DNA of 64,000 nt from Thereva unica (lineage: Eukaryota > Arthropoda > Insecta > Diptera > Therevidae), in the NCBI GenBank assembly GCA_949987705.1, contig OX465283.1, forward strand, positions 95,343,813 to 95,407,812, in the 5' to 3' direction. Numbering within the stretch: position 1 is the first letter of the stretch; each line of letters starts with the position of its first letter. Below, piece by piece: positions 43,384 to 54,554 of this stretch. The position numbers and the translations under genes were made by a program. The notes beneath the pieces were generated by a model that ran no database searches, was not told where the DNA came from, and saw only the letters and a program-made list of their open reading frames with translations.

Positions 43384-43900
43384 TAAATCTACAGTATACC
43401 AGTACCCACCTCCGTATTTCTTGAAATTTCTACTGTTTATGTATTATGGCCCGTAGAATCCATTACGGCTGGCTTTACTATTTATTTCACTATTTCCTTG
43501 AAAGAAACCACAAAAAAATCATTCATATTAAAATGTATTATAAAATATACTGTTTGTTTTTCTAAAATTATGAACTCCCCAGGCGAATCTTAGCATTGGT
43601 ATACATGCGCAAGGAATCAGCAAAATCGTGAAACTAGCACTGGTTCCGAATGCGAAAAATCGCATATGTTGTAAAACAAAAGGTGCAATTGAAAGTGCTA
43701 AGTACGCACCCCCTATGCCGTTTTCAATATGGCTATTATCACTTTACAGCGAGCCGATTTCGCACAACTTTAAAAATTCATAACTCGAAAACAGTAAGAT
43801 AGCGACAGTTAATTTGTTAATTGAAAAATGGATTCTACGATACATAAACAGTAACAATTTCAAGAAAATCGGAGGTTGGTACTGGTATACTGTAGATTTA
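43384..43900. mobile_element. 517-bp MITE with long (about 75 bp) inverted ends, 3' of twinfilin
   Basis: TAAATCTACAGTATACCAGT, continuing through CTTGAAATT and ACTGTTTATGTAT to GTAGAATCCA, is mirrored at the right with about ten differences. It begins 181 bases after the twinfilin stop, perhaps within or next to its 3' UTR. No target duplication was fixed. Confidence 0.8.
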
Positions 43901-44454
43901 CTAAAAACTTGTAGAGCTTCGTTCCCAAAACAGTTCTATACCGTCCGCTATGTCTCCTTTTAGCAGCAAGTAAATTATCTCTATTCGGTTACGAGTATTA
44001 CGTAGTTTGTCAGCACGAGATTTATTTCAAATACATTTGATAGTTCCAATTTTTTTTAGCATGTAAATTTATATATGCATTAGACTCATTTCAATTTTAC
44101 ATTCTAGTAAATGAGATTATTCAAGGGACACAAATGTTCTGCAACTTCAAAATTTGCAATTCCTATTTCAAAACATATCCATCGCCGGTCAAATAAATCA
44201 TGGAGCCTAGACAAGGAGTTAAAACTCCGTGTTGTCAAATTTTGTTTGATTGAGTGAAGGCGCCACAGTCACATTACCCCAAAAAACATGGCCGAGTATA
44301 TTCATCCGGTTGATGGCAAAGTCCGTTATCTGCTAAAATATTTTATGTTTACGCCTAACTTAAAAAATCAGCTTATAAATTGGATTTATATCGATGTCAT
44401 TTTTCGTATTTAACCAATTTATGAATTTTCCAATGAATTTTTAATATTTTCCAA

Positions 44455-44736
44455 TTAATTTTTTTTGCATTGCTTCATTTTCGGGTAAAATTCTGCTAAC
44501 TTCACGTGGGGCACGTCAGCTTTAGGCGACATCTGTGGCAAACAATGAACTCGAAGTTTAGTTTCTGCTACCCATCCATTTCCGGTTATTTTTCCCATAA
44601 GAGTTATATCTCCATGAAATAAATGCTCAAATTTTTTAAGTTGGCCGCAATTTGAAGAAATTAGGCATGTTTCTCCACAAAACGTGTTACAATCAAAGCC
44701 TTCTACATTTACAAGCCATGCTGTAGGTGTGTGCAT
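44455..44736 (-). CDS. Unidentified 93-residue ORF
   Basis: Reads from ATG 44736 to a stop at 44455. The composition is gene-like, with paired cysteines (DCNTFCGETC, SSNCGQ), mixed hydrophobic segments and a Lys-rich end, unlike the AT-driven shadow ORFs nearby. No family recognised and no signal peptide or membrane segment. A 1.16-kb transposon is inserted about 60-70 bp upstream. It could be one exon of a host gene on the minus strand; TGGAG|GTAAGA near 46333-46343 is a possible upstream donor, unproven. Confidence 0.35.
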   Translation of the reverse strand: MHTPTAWLVNVEGFDCNTFCGETCLISSNCGQLKKFEHLFHGDITLMGKITGNGWVAETKLRVHCLPQMSPKADVPHVKLAEFYPKMKQCKKN

Positions 44737-44805
44737 GGTGTTGTATGAAGTCCCAACTTAAATTCGTGAAAAGTCAAAATTCCATTAAAATCAAAGGGAA
44801 AGAAG

Positions 44806-45967
44806 CTTGGAATAGAGAACTATAGGAAAGGCCTTCGTGTGTATAATCCCTGTATGGGAGCGTAGTGAAATCTGGGGGTTAGTCAACTGTCAAATTAGGC
44901 CCCCATAAACTACAAGGTTTTATGCGTACAAACATGTCCCACAATCTTTCTGACAAACTTGTTTGAACGCCGAGCTTACCCATACACTATTATGGTTTTC
45001 ATTTTCCTTTAAAGATTTCAAATCGAAATGAGTTCTTTAACTAGAAATAAGTTGTAATCAATAGCCTTTGAAATTTTGTGTTATGCACAGAACTGTCAGA
45101 TAAAACCACGAAAAAATCAAGCCATTTTGATATTTGGGACAAACTTGTGACAAACATAAAACCAAAAACCAAATTCACCACACACTGTCAATCTTTGTTT
45201 GAACGCCTTGTTTGTACGCATAAAACCTTGTAGTGTATGGGCCCCTATTGGGTTAGTTAGCTGCTTGTGTTCCCGCATTCGGTGGAATACTTTTTTAAGA
45301 CGAGTTTTTTTTATAAAGTTATTCAAAATCTTATTATCAAAACTAACTTAAAAATAGAAAGAAAGTATAAAGAATAGTTTAAAGTATAATTAAAATTCTA
45401 GTGAGTGAGTTTTCTGTGAAAAAAAGAACAGCGAAGAGTGCAGTTTGTTAATGCAGGAATAAATGGAAATATTCACGAGAAAAATCGTTCTTCAGGTGAA
45501 TGTTTTTTTTTATGTGAAAGACTAGAGTCACAGGAAACGCCCTTTATACTGTGTCGACAATCTATTTTCTTCATATAGAGTGCAATGTCGAATGCTAAAT
45601 AAAATAGTGCTTAAACACACATATTAGATATTTACATTAATAAATATGTGAATCACTGTGATAAATTGTCCAAATAATGTAAAAGTTATTTGCTTGAAAT
45701 TCTTTGTTTACATTAAATGACCCAACGCAAAATTCAAGGGGATCAGCTGTTTAGATTTCGGAGTGACGCCGTGTAAAAAGTTCATTTGTGGGGGCAAGAT
45801 TTTATTTTAGATTACTCATAATTTTAGCTCGCTCTTGCCCCTCCTCTATTTTACTCAGTTTTTACGCTTGTAGTGTGCAAACAACTACCAGAGCGTGGGC
45901 ACTCATACAAAACGAATTTCACTACGTTTTAATTGGGCGAGGGCCCTTCCTGTAGTTTTGTATTCTT
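44806..45967. mobile_element. 1162-bp DNA transposon remnant with 10-bp target duplication
   Basis: GGGAAAGAAG flanks both sides (44796-44805 and 45968-45977). Just inside, diverged inverted ends align: GAACTATAGGAAAGGCCTTCG on the left with AAACTACAGGAAGGGCCCTCG on the right's complement, and further in CGTAGTGAAAT on both. A 9-10 bp duplication suggests Mutator-like; an 8-bp hAT/P-type reading is possible. No transposase left. Another MITE is nested inside. Confidence 0.65.
44897..45246. mobile_element. 350-bp MITE related at its ends to the 155-bp family
   Basis: Ends AGGCCCCCATAAACTACAAG and AGGGGCCCATACACTACAAG (complement) extend through GTTTTATGCGTACAAAC. ATT flanks both sides. The first 11 bases match the MITEs at 7924-8502, implying a shared transposase recognition end. 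Confidence 0.8.
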
Positions 45968-45977
45968 GGGAAAGAAG

Positions 45978-46344
45978 TTTTCACGTCGCGAGTGCCGTTA
46001 CGAGTGTGATTTTACTAAAAATAAAACTTATTTCCTCAAAATAAAAAACGTGTTACAGTGCAAAAAGTGCCCAAAATAAGTAACATAAGTTTGCAATTTA
46101 AATATACATATGTTACTACTAAAATTTACGGGTTTTGATTCTTACTTAAATACCCGAAATAGTTCTCTGGGGGCATGTTGTCACCTGAAGAACCGCCAGT
46201 TTCTGTTGCAGCCAGTTCCAGTTTTAAAGCAAAATGAGAAAATGAAGATAAGTTGAAACAAATAGTATGCTAAAAATTCCTAAATATTTATATAAATTTA
46301 TTTTTAGCGGTAGTCTCTTACCTCCAGGTACGATATTTGCTTGG
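45978..46344. other. No gene recognised with confidence
   Basis: Single-copy-looking sequence. The minus strand has a short coding-like run near 46230-46150 (TETGGSSGDNMPPENYFGYL) and a GTAAGA donor-like site near 46320; nothing that could be joined securely. Confidence 0.3.
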
Positions 46345-46347
46345 TAA

Positions 46348-46752
46348 TACCATGTTCGCACTGAGCCGAAATTACGTGATTTCGGCTATTTTGGTGATTT
46401 CGCCCAAAATCACGTTCAAAATCATGTGATTTCCCATGTATTCTTGTGACTTCGAAATCATCTCAAACCTCGTAATTTTGGCAAAATTACGAACGAAATC
46501 ATGTCGAAGCCAATACTCAAATCTAAAAATCGAATTCAGCTCAATTCAGCACGTCTCTCTTGATGGTGAGCTTGTCAGTTTGACACATTTTAATAACACA
46601 ATTTTGATTTTGCAGATTTTAACATTCTTAAAAATACAAAAACCCAAGATATATTAAATAAATAAGGTATGGGCTTTGTTATAAGAGGAATTGCTATTGG
46701 TTCAAAATCACTTTCCGAAATTACCTAATTTCGGCTCAGTGCGAACTTGGTA
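46348..46752. mobile_element. 405-bp PIF/Harbinger-like MITE
   Basis: Ends TACCATGTTCGCACTGAGCC, continuing through GAAATTA, match inverted with one difference. TAA on both sides (46345-46347, 46753-46755). The interior is packed with AAATCA[C/T]GTGATTT-like palindromes. Confidence 0.85.
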
Positions 46753-46759
46753 TAAGATG

Positions 46760-48600
46760 AACATGGAATGAAATTTGAAATAATATTCATTAAGGAAGAA
46801 AGGGCTGCAATTACATTTATTATTTACATTATTAACACAACTTTGTAATATGTAGTAAATATATGTTACAATTAATGTCCATAAATTTTGTTTTAATTTG
46901 GTTAAAAAAAATTAATTGATTCCCAATAAACGCACATAGCCGCACTCCACACAATTTGACAGCTAAATTGAAGTCCTATCGTGCTTTCATTGTGAGTGTG
47001 ATATTTTTTCGTGAATGGCTTGTAAATATAGAAGGCTTTGGTTACAATGCATTCGTGCGAGCTAGCAAGGTTTCCGTTACTATTCGTATACCAAAAACCT
47101 GACGTCACAGTTTTCCTCCAGTATGAACAGGGAGACTAGTCTAGTCTTCCTGAGTATGAGCTTACCCAGTATGGAGGCTTATGGGGAAAATAACCGGATA
47201 GTGCTGCCAACTCGTAAAAATTTTTACTCCTAGAGGTGAGTCAAAAACCCCTAAAATCATAATTAATAAAAAAGGCCTTAATTAATTTGAAATACCCCGC
47301 GTTTTGTAATACATATTCTTTTTTATAAGCTATTTAATATTTCAAACACTATTAACGCTTGAAAATACCTAAAATTTCAAGTAGCGATATTGATAAAAAT
47401 ATTTAACATTTTTGTCTTATTTTAGGGTGTTTTATTGAAATTCATAATTAAAACATCGACGCCACGTAAATCGTAGCTCTGAAATAACTAAAAACTTTGG
47501 TTCCCCACCTTACCTCAAAACGTCAACTTCAAGTGCCAATATCTCGAAAACTAAGCCTGATATCGAAAAATTTTATTTCACATTTCCACTTATTTTGTGG
47601 TGGTTCATCAAAATCCATCATCAAAAAGCGGCCTACGGAAACAGTAGAGGTGCCAATAACAAAAGACGGGGTGAAAAAAATTGGGCCCAAAAATGGTCCG
47701 GCAACATCCGTATTATTCCTCTTTGAGCTATTCCCAACTGAAATCAGTTGACGGAGTTCGGTCCTCATATTATGCATACTCAACTTCCTCCAGCGCCCGG
47801 TCTAATATCTAAAGAATCCGTTGACAGAAAAAAAATAAAAATGGTTTGTATATGGTTTCACTGGTGACATTTATTTTTTTATTTAACTCCGCATTCTTAG
47901 TAACGAGGAATCGTTAAGTTGCTAGGTCAACAAATAAATATGGTTGGCTAGATTTGGTTGTAGATAAAAAGCACCTAAAAATATAACGGCCCTAGAAAAA
48001 TCCCATCCCACTTATTTCCCCCCTAAATCTAGAGCGAAAACCATTAAGTTGGTGACCCTGTAACCGGAAGCTATCCGTTCCAAAACTAGCAGACGACACA
48101 ACTGAATTTTACCCATTTCAACGATTTGTTCTAAATTAAGTTAGTCGAAATGGAGCATGATATTGTAAAAACGTTGCTTGCATTATATTTCAAAGAAGGT
48201 GCGGAAAGAGTGCAGCGCGAAGTCCAAGTTCTCCCAGCCCCATATCTCAAACACTACTGGTTCCACGTACATATCGTATGGGACATTTTTACTATCGATC
48301 TTTACCAAAAATCGTATGGGACATTTTTATGCAGATCCATCTCACTATCAATTTTTACCAAAAATTGCATAAAACCGATAATTTACGAGATATTTGAAAA
48401 AAAAAATGATTTTTGTGACCTTTGGCCTTCAATAACTCGAGTAGCCGGTCAGTTGGCTTTATAGACTTTTCGGAAATTTATTTGTAAGCCCAAAATATAG
48501 AGAATACCGCTGATAAATCTCCAGCTGCATTTTTTCAGAGGTTTGGCCCTTTTTTTGTATAAAGTGACTGGGTTATGATGATTTTCCAGACTCTTGTGTT
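46760..48600. other. No gene recognised
   Basis: AT-rich sequence. ATATCTCGAAAACTAAGCC near 47541 and a plus ORF at 48150-48464 (MEHDIVKTLLALYF) look repeat-derived, but neither matches a family I know. Confidence 0.4.
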
Positions 48601-48602
48601 CT

Positions 48603-48860
48603 AGGTTGCTGATTGACAATTTTCAATGGTTAAGCAGAGCAGGTTTAAGGCTAAATCCAACTAAAACTAAGGAAATGCGGATAAATGCAAACACCATTCA
48701 ACAACTGGGAGATCCTGGTCGGAGCTGAAAGCTGTCGCGCAAAACAGAGTCCGCTGGCTGGAGGGCAACTGTTTCCGCCCTATGTCCCATGAGGGATTAA
48801 AGGAGCGCAATGAATGAAACAGATTCACCAAAGGAAGTTCTGTTAGACACATCAAAAAAC
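48603..48860 (+). pseudogene. LINE fragment with internal deletion
   Basis: One frame reads WLSRAGLRLNPTKTKEMRIN, the end of an RT palm/thumb. After about 35 bases another reads SELKAVAQNRVRWLEGNCFRPMSHEG, the C-terminal tail common in RT ORFs of several LINE clades. The intervening part is deleted. Confidence 0.6.
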
Positions 48861-49279
48861 CGCCAGTGCACCGAAACTTTTTAAATTTTTGTTGTTATTA
48901 TTAACTAGAAAAACCCAATTGCGTTGCAACACCTTTCAATATAAAAAATATGAGTTACTTTAGAAGTAAAACTTTTGTGCCTAACAGCTATTAATATGCA
49001 ATAGATATAGTGGAAAGTCTGTCGGATTTATAGTACGCTTTGAGAAGTCAGGCCAACGACAGATTGAGGAGGTATCGTGGCGAGTCTATTGACGGACGTG
49101 ATACAAGTACTATTTGAAAATATCAATATTTATGAATACCTATTTACATTAAAATCAAAAAACAGTTTTATAATAACTGAAATATTTTTGATTGAAACTG
49201 GTCTAAAAATCAAGTGAGGTTCTTACCATCCCCACTTTCCCCTTCATCCACAAAGTTCAGAAGCGCCGTTTCAATTAAT

Positions 49280-49556
49280 ATTGAAATCGTCACTCATAAT
49301 CTTGGGGATGTCATTGAAGCTTCGTCCAGTAAATTTGAGCATTCGGAAGTGGAGATGTGATGGAAATAGCTGATGGAAATAAATAAATAAAAGGAACACT
49401 ATTGCAGCTAAACTATTTAATATAGAAAAAAATAACACGACTATTCTGTGCCAAATTTTACAAGGAAGTGATACGATACAATACAAAAGTTACAAGAGGT
49501 ACTGCCATATAAAAACACAGGGTGATCCAAATCACTCGGAATGCCATTTTCTAACA
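49280..49556 (-). mobile_element. Copia 3' LTR (probable extent)
   Basis: On the minus strand, GAGAAGGAG is followed by TGTTAGAAAATGGC, the polypurine tract and LTR start expected just after a Copia pol. TTTTATATGG gives a TATA-like box. The far end was not fixed. Confidence 0.55.
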
Positions 49557-49563
49557 CTCCTTC

Positions 49564-51740
49564 TCAGTTACTATTAAGGTTCTCGCACTCCATCCTAAGC
49601 TCTTTAATATTCGTACCACTTAGTGGTTTGGTTAGCATATCCGCCAAATTATTAGTTCCTGGAATGTATTCACATCCAATTTCTCCCTTGACTGCACAAT
49701 CCTTAAAAAAATATATTTTTATGTCTATGTGCTTCGACCTGTTACTAAGTTCCTCCTCCTGAATTAATTTAAGGCAGATTTGATTATCTTCCCATATTAC
49801 TGTAGCTTCCTTCATGGCAACATCGAAATCTGCTAATAATTTTCTCATAAAAACCGCTTCTTGAAAAGCCTTTGACAATGCAATAAATTCCGCCTCAGTT
49901 GATGATAAAGCTACACAGTTCTGCCTTCTGCATACCCAACTTACAGCTGCTCCGTAAACAAAGAAAATGTAGCCGCTATTTGACTTCCTATCAATATAAC
50001 TATCTGCCCAACTCGGGTCAGCAAAACCATGCAAAATTATATTATCTTTTCCGCCTAACCTCAAGTTAACCTTTACAGTGCCTTTTAAATATTTTAGGAT
50101 TCTTTTTGCTTCTCTTCAATCGACATCATTTGGGTTGGTGACTTTCTTGGCTAATATCGATACTGATGCCGCAATATCTGGACGAGTATTTACTGATATG
50201 TATAGCAAGCTTCCTATCAACTGTTGATACAATTTATTATCTATAACACTTTGTTTATCATATCCTGGATCAATAGGAAATGTTGAAGGCTTCGAATCTT
50301 CTAACCCGTAATTCTTTAATAGTTTCTTAATGTATGTTGCCTGATTAATATTAATATGTTCGTTCTCATCTCTACTTACTTCGAGACCCAAGAAATGTGT
50401 TATATTACAATTACCTAAATCATTAATTTCGAAATTCTCATTCAACAAATTTACTGCTTCACTTATTAATTTTTCATCTTTGCTTGCTTGACTTTTCTAT
50501 AATACATGCAAGGATCTGCTGTAGATTGCTGATACTCACCATCCATAAGCACTTTATAAATTGTCTGATTCCATACCCTGGCTGATTGTTTTAAACCATA
50601 CATCGTCTTTTGCAATTTGCACACCATACTGGAATCTTTCTCTTCAAATCCTGGAGGTTGCAACATGTAGATAGTCTCCTTGAGTTTACCATTCAAGAAT
50701 ACAGTTTTTGCATCTAAGAGCCGGTTTAGACGATGCGCTTGAGCGCATGTGCCTCACGAACTTTGTGGATGAAGGGAGAAGTGGGAATGATTAGGGGTAC
50801 CACTATCCACTAAGCTCGTGAGGCACATGTGCTAGAACGCACCGTCTAAACCAGCTCTAAATGTTTTACTGTCATTTCATGATATCCTGCTACCGCAAGT
50901 AATGCTCTGAAAGTATTTTGTTTGCCTACTGGAGAGAATACTTGATCGTAGTCCAATCCATATTTCTGCCAGTAACCTTGTGCAACTAAACGAGCCCTAC
51001 ATTTCTGCGCATTTCCTTTTCAATCTCTTTTTAATTTAAAAACCCATTTACATCCAATAGCTTTACGTCCTGCAGGTAGTTTTTCCAAAATCCATGTCAC
51101 GTTTTCTTTCAATGAACTCATTTCCTCTTGCATTGCACTCTTCCATTCTGTTTTCAATGCCTCTACTATGGATTCCGGTTCCGATATGTGATTTGTAAGT
51201 GACAAGCAGTATCTTATAGACGGTTTTCCTTTATTGATGATTTTCTAACCTTTGCGTGACATGCATTCCATTCATGGAATATTCCGTCAGGTCGAATTTG
51301 AATACACACACTTCTATATTATCTATCAACGAATGCAACGCATGTACGCTTGGATATCGCACCAACTAAATCCAATGAATCCATGTCCATTTTCTTTCAA
51401 TGAACTTAGTTCCTCCTGCATTGCACTCTTCCATTCTGTTTTCAATGCCTCTTCTATGGATTCCGGTTCCGATATGTAATTTGTAAGTGACAAGCAGTTA
51501 TAGGCGGTTTTCCGGTGATTATCTTTAAGATTTTTACCATTTGCGATATTATCGTCAAAACCAACAGATATTTCTTCTGCTCCTAATTCGTTTGATGCTC
51601 CATGCACCGTATTTTGCAAAGAATTATTTACGATATCATTCCTTTTATTCGTAAATTCTAGCACAACAGTTTCTTCTTTTTCCATTAGATTTGTGTCCTC
51701 TTCTGTATTGTTTTTATTGTCTTTTAATGTGCATGGTGAC
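49564..51740 (-). pseudogene. Copia Pol pseudogene, YVDD deleted and MITE-interrupted
   Basis: Minus-strand order: linker with EALKTEWKSAMQEE (present twice, near 51400-51480 and 51120-51200), RT (GCKWVFKLKRD, CRARLVAQGYWQKYGLDYDQVFSPV), then a 140-bp MITE, then TVFLNGKLKETIYMLQPPGF and YGLKQSARVWN. After DPCMYYRKVKQ the frame jumps to SKDEKLISEAV, so the YVDD box is lost. The RNase H end keeps FADPSWADSYIDRKSNSGY, SSTEAEFIALS and ADMLTKPLSG. Further stops occur near 50102 and 51020. Clearly dead. Confidence 0.88.
50718..50857. mobile_element. 140-bp PIF/Harbinger-like MITE in the Copia RT
   Basis: Ends GAGCCGGTTTAGACG and complement (one mismatch), TAA on both sides (50715-50717, 50858-50860). 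Its interior TTTGTGGATGAAGG is also found inverted near 49240-49255, so other copies or relics exist nearby. Confidence 0.88.
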
Positions 51741-51765
51741 TCAATAAACTTGACATCTCTACTGA

Positions 51766-51973
51766 GGCACGGTATACAGAAAACGAAGGTAATGTAAAAG
51801 CGACGGCAGCTTCGAATACCGTAAAAAATGGGCGCCTGGTGACGTCAGCCGTAATGCTGAAACAAAAACAACAGCTTCGATTTTATATGGGAAGTGTCCC
51901 CCACGTGACATCAGCACTAAAATACCGTATACGGTATACAGTCTTTTACATTACCTTGTTTCTGAATACCGTG
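51766..51973. mobile_element. 208-bp MITE with 6-bp duplication
   Basis: CACGGTAT[A/T]CAGAAA and AAGGTAATGTAAAAG near both ends in opposite orientation. TACTGA flanks at 51760-51765 and 51974-51979. Confidence 0.7.
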
Positions 51974-51979
51974 TACTGA

Positions 51980-52304
51980 TGGTTATTTTATTTGTATTCA
52001 CATCCAATTGTCGAAAAACAGGTTAGCCAACTGTCAAGACACTGCATACCAAAACGTCATAAAATGAGGCAAGCAGAGGTTCCTACCATCTTCTTTTCTC
52101 TTCACTTTGTGTTTGAACGTGAACGGATGTCAAAACTTGAAACCAGATAAATATTTTCACATTTATATTAATATTAACCAAATAAATAAACTTTAATGCG
52201 ACTTTGTGTATTTTAGTATATCCACAAATAATAATTATTTCATCAGGGGTTAACATTTAACTTTTTTGAGAGTCTATTTTTTCTGACAACCACGTGACGC
52301 AACA
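51980..52304 (+). mobile_element. Copia 5' LTR (3' part) with primer site
   Basis: AATAAATAAA near 52180 and a terminal CAACA at 52304 are followed by GGTTATGGGTCCAGAG, which matches, bar one base, the half-tRNA-iMet primer site known from Drosophila copia. LTR start not defined. Confidence 0.6.
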
Positions 52305-52410
52305 GGTTATGGGTCCAGAGCCAACAAGTTACGATACAGACTGTATGTAATTAGGACAAACGACTATCACGAAAATATCTGCGACAGGTGCAAATTAGTG
52401 ACTCTACAAA

Positions 52411-52822
52411 ATGAAGGCGGCAATAGAGAGGCTGGGGGTTTCACAGTTTGTCGGAAGAGATTACGCAGTTTGGAAATTTAGGTCGTAGTCGTTCATCAAT
52501 GAAAAAGGGCTGAAGAAGCACATAGAACCTGCGTGAAGAGAAATGGCTGCAAGATGATGCGAAAGCAAGGAACATGATAGTCATAATGATTGCCGATTCT
52601 TATCTAGAATATGTCAGGGAACAATCGACAGCGTATTCCATGATACAGACGTTAGACTCCCTATTCCAACGAAAAACGGTGGGCACCAAAGTGTTTCTGA
52701 AGAAGAAGTTAATGACGCTGAAGTGCGGAGAAAGCAAATCACTAAGTGAATTTTTTAAAGAATATGAATCTGCAGTGCGTAATGTAACGGTCGGCCATTC
52801 CCGGCAAATTGGGAATTTTTAA
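52411..52822 (+). pseudogene. Copia Gag fragment (UBN2-type)
   Basis: Begins MKAAIERLGVSQFVGRDYAVW at ATG 52411. In-frame stop at about 52496 and a frameshift near 52530 precede KWLQDDAKARNMIVIMIADS, LDSLFQRK and LSEFFKEYESAV, the standard Copia gag order. Plus strand, opposite to the Copia pol at 49564-51740, so it is a separate insertion. Confidence 0.75.
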
Positions 52823-52985
52823 CTTCCCAGTATAGGAAGTTTTTGTAATCGGTCCGAAAATCGAAATCGAATATTTCGACGTATTTTCATCTTTCAAGAT
52901 CCCAGGAGCATTTTAAGCAAAAAATTAGGAGGAAGTATGTACGTTTGTATGTGTGTGTGTGCGTACGGATGTGGTCATTTTTTCC

Positions 52986-53790
52986 TGCACGATATCGCGC
53001 AAACCAAAACTGATATCGACTTCGTTGAGGTGTCGATCGAAGCGTATTAACCGAAATATGATCTGAAAAGATTTTCATGAAATTCGGTCTAGCCGTTTTT
53101 TGTTTAAGCGACGTAAGTGATTTTTGTACCTGCGCGATATAGCACGAACCAACCATGATACCGACCTCTTTGAGGTGCCGATCGTAGCGTATTACCGAAA
53201 GTACAGTTTGAAAAGATTTTCATAAGATTCGATCGAGCGGCATCTATGTTTAAAGGGCGTAAGTGATTTTTGTACATGCTCCATAGAACACAAACCAAAA
53301 ATGATATTGACTTCATTGAGGTGTCGTTCGAAGCGTATTAACCGAAATATGATCTGAAAAGATTTTCATGAAATTCGGTCTACCCGTTTTTTGTTTAAGC
53401 GACGTAAGGGATTTTTGTACCTGCGCGATATAGCACGAAAAAACCATGATACCGACTTCTTTGAGTTGCCGATCGTAGCGTATTACCGAAAGTACAGTTT
53501 GAAAAGATTTTCATAAGATTCGATAGAGCGGTATCTATGTTTAAAGGGCGTAAGTGATTTTTGTACATGCTCTATAGAACACAAACCAAAAATGATATTG
53601 ACTTCATTGAGGTGTTGTTCGAAGCGTATTAACCGAAATATGATCTGAAAAGATTTTCATGAAATTCGGTCTAGCCGTTTTTTTGTTTAAGCGACGTAAG
53701 TGATTTTTGTACCTGCACGATATAGCACGAACCAACTTCTTTGAGGTGCCGATCGTAGCGTATTACCGAAAGTACGCTTTGAAAAGATTG
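52986..53790 (+). repeat. 291-292 bp higher-order tandem repeat of two ~145-bp monomers
   Basis: Monomer A (TATTAACCGAAATATGATCTG, GTTTAAGCGACGTAAG) alternates with monomer B (TATTACCGAAAGTACAGTTTG, TTTAAAGGGCGTAAG): A-B-A-B-A-B. B starts at 53129, 53420 and 53712; the last B is cut short. Same-type monomers are much more alike than A to B. Confidence 0.93.
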
Positions 53791-53799
53791 ATTTCATCA

Positions 53800-54340
53800 C
53801 GGGATTTCCAGTGATAACAGATGGCCTTTTCGGACAAGTTTGACAAATCCGTAACATTGATTAATTTTGGTACTATCTCCTGAAATCGTTCGAATTGAAA
53901 ATGAAGTTTTTACCGTTGCAGTTTATTATCAGCGCGTCAACACGCTCAAAATGAATTCGCTTTATAGTGTAGCGAACCAAGTGCCAGGGACATGTTTGTT
54001 TGCTACTGTTAAACAAAAAAAGTTCTTTAGAAAAGCCTTGCGGATTTACCATTGTTATCGTTATTTCAAAGATGGTGCAGGGAAGCTTCGGATAAAAAAA
54101 ATTTTAAGACAAAAGTTTCATATTTTTCTTCGGAGAATCACAATCCGTGAGAAAAAATAGGGGTTGCCATTTGAAATTTCAGACTTACCCCCACCCCCTG
54201 CGAGGGGGTGAGTGGGTGGGGGTGAGTTTCGTGTGCAAACGATTCTACCCTCCAACCTGAGCAATTTTTGCTACAAACTTTTTTCACGAAAACCTACCCT
54301 TCAGGAAATATCGAACCGTTCCCACACCTTGTCCACACCC
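53800..54340. other. No gene recognised
   Basis: A plus ORF (53867-54160) rich in Arg and Lys is not recognised. The segment TAGGGGTTGCCATTTGA near 54161 recurs near 62147, so part is repetitive; CCCCCACCCCCT/AGGGGGTG forms a hairpin near 54190. Confidence 0.4.
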
Positions 54341-54341
54341 C

Positions 54342-54446
<105 letters not shown>

Positions 54447-54554
54447 TAGCAAAAACCCGCGTGCGTTGCAACGCCTTTCAATAAAATAAGATTATGGGGA
54501 CACAGTCTGCGATAAGAAAAAGTGAAAAAAGAACAAATCTGGGAAAATTGATTT

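Noticed and set aside
53867..54160. 97-codon plus-strand ORF as a host gene
   Set aside because: No family recognised, embedded in repeats, and no splice or promoter context.
54173..54235. G-rich/C-rich tract as a G-quadruplex regulator
   Set aside because: It is better explained as a GGGGGTG/CCCCCAC hairpin in a dispersed repeat.
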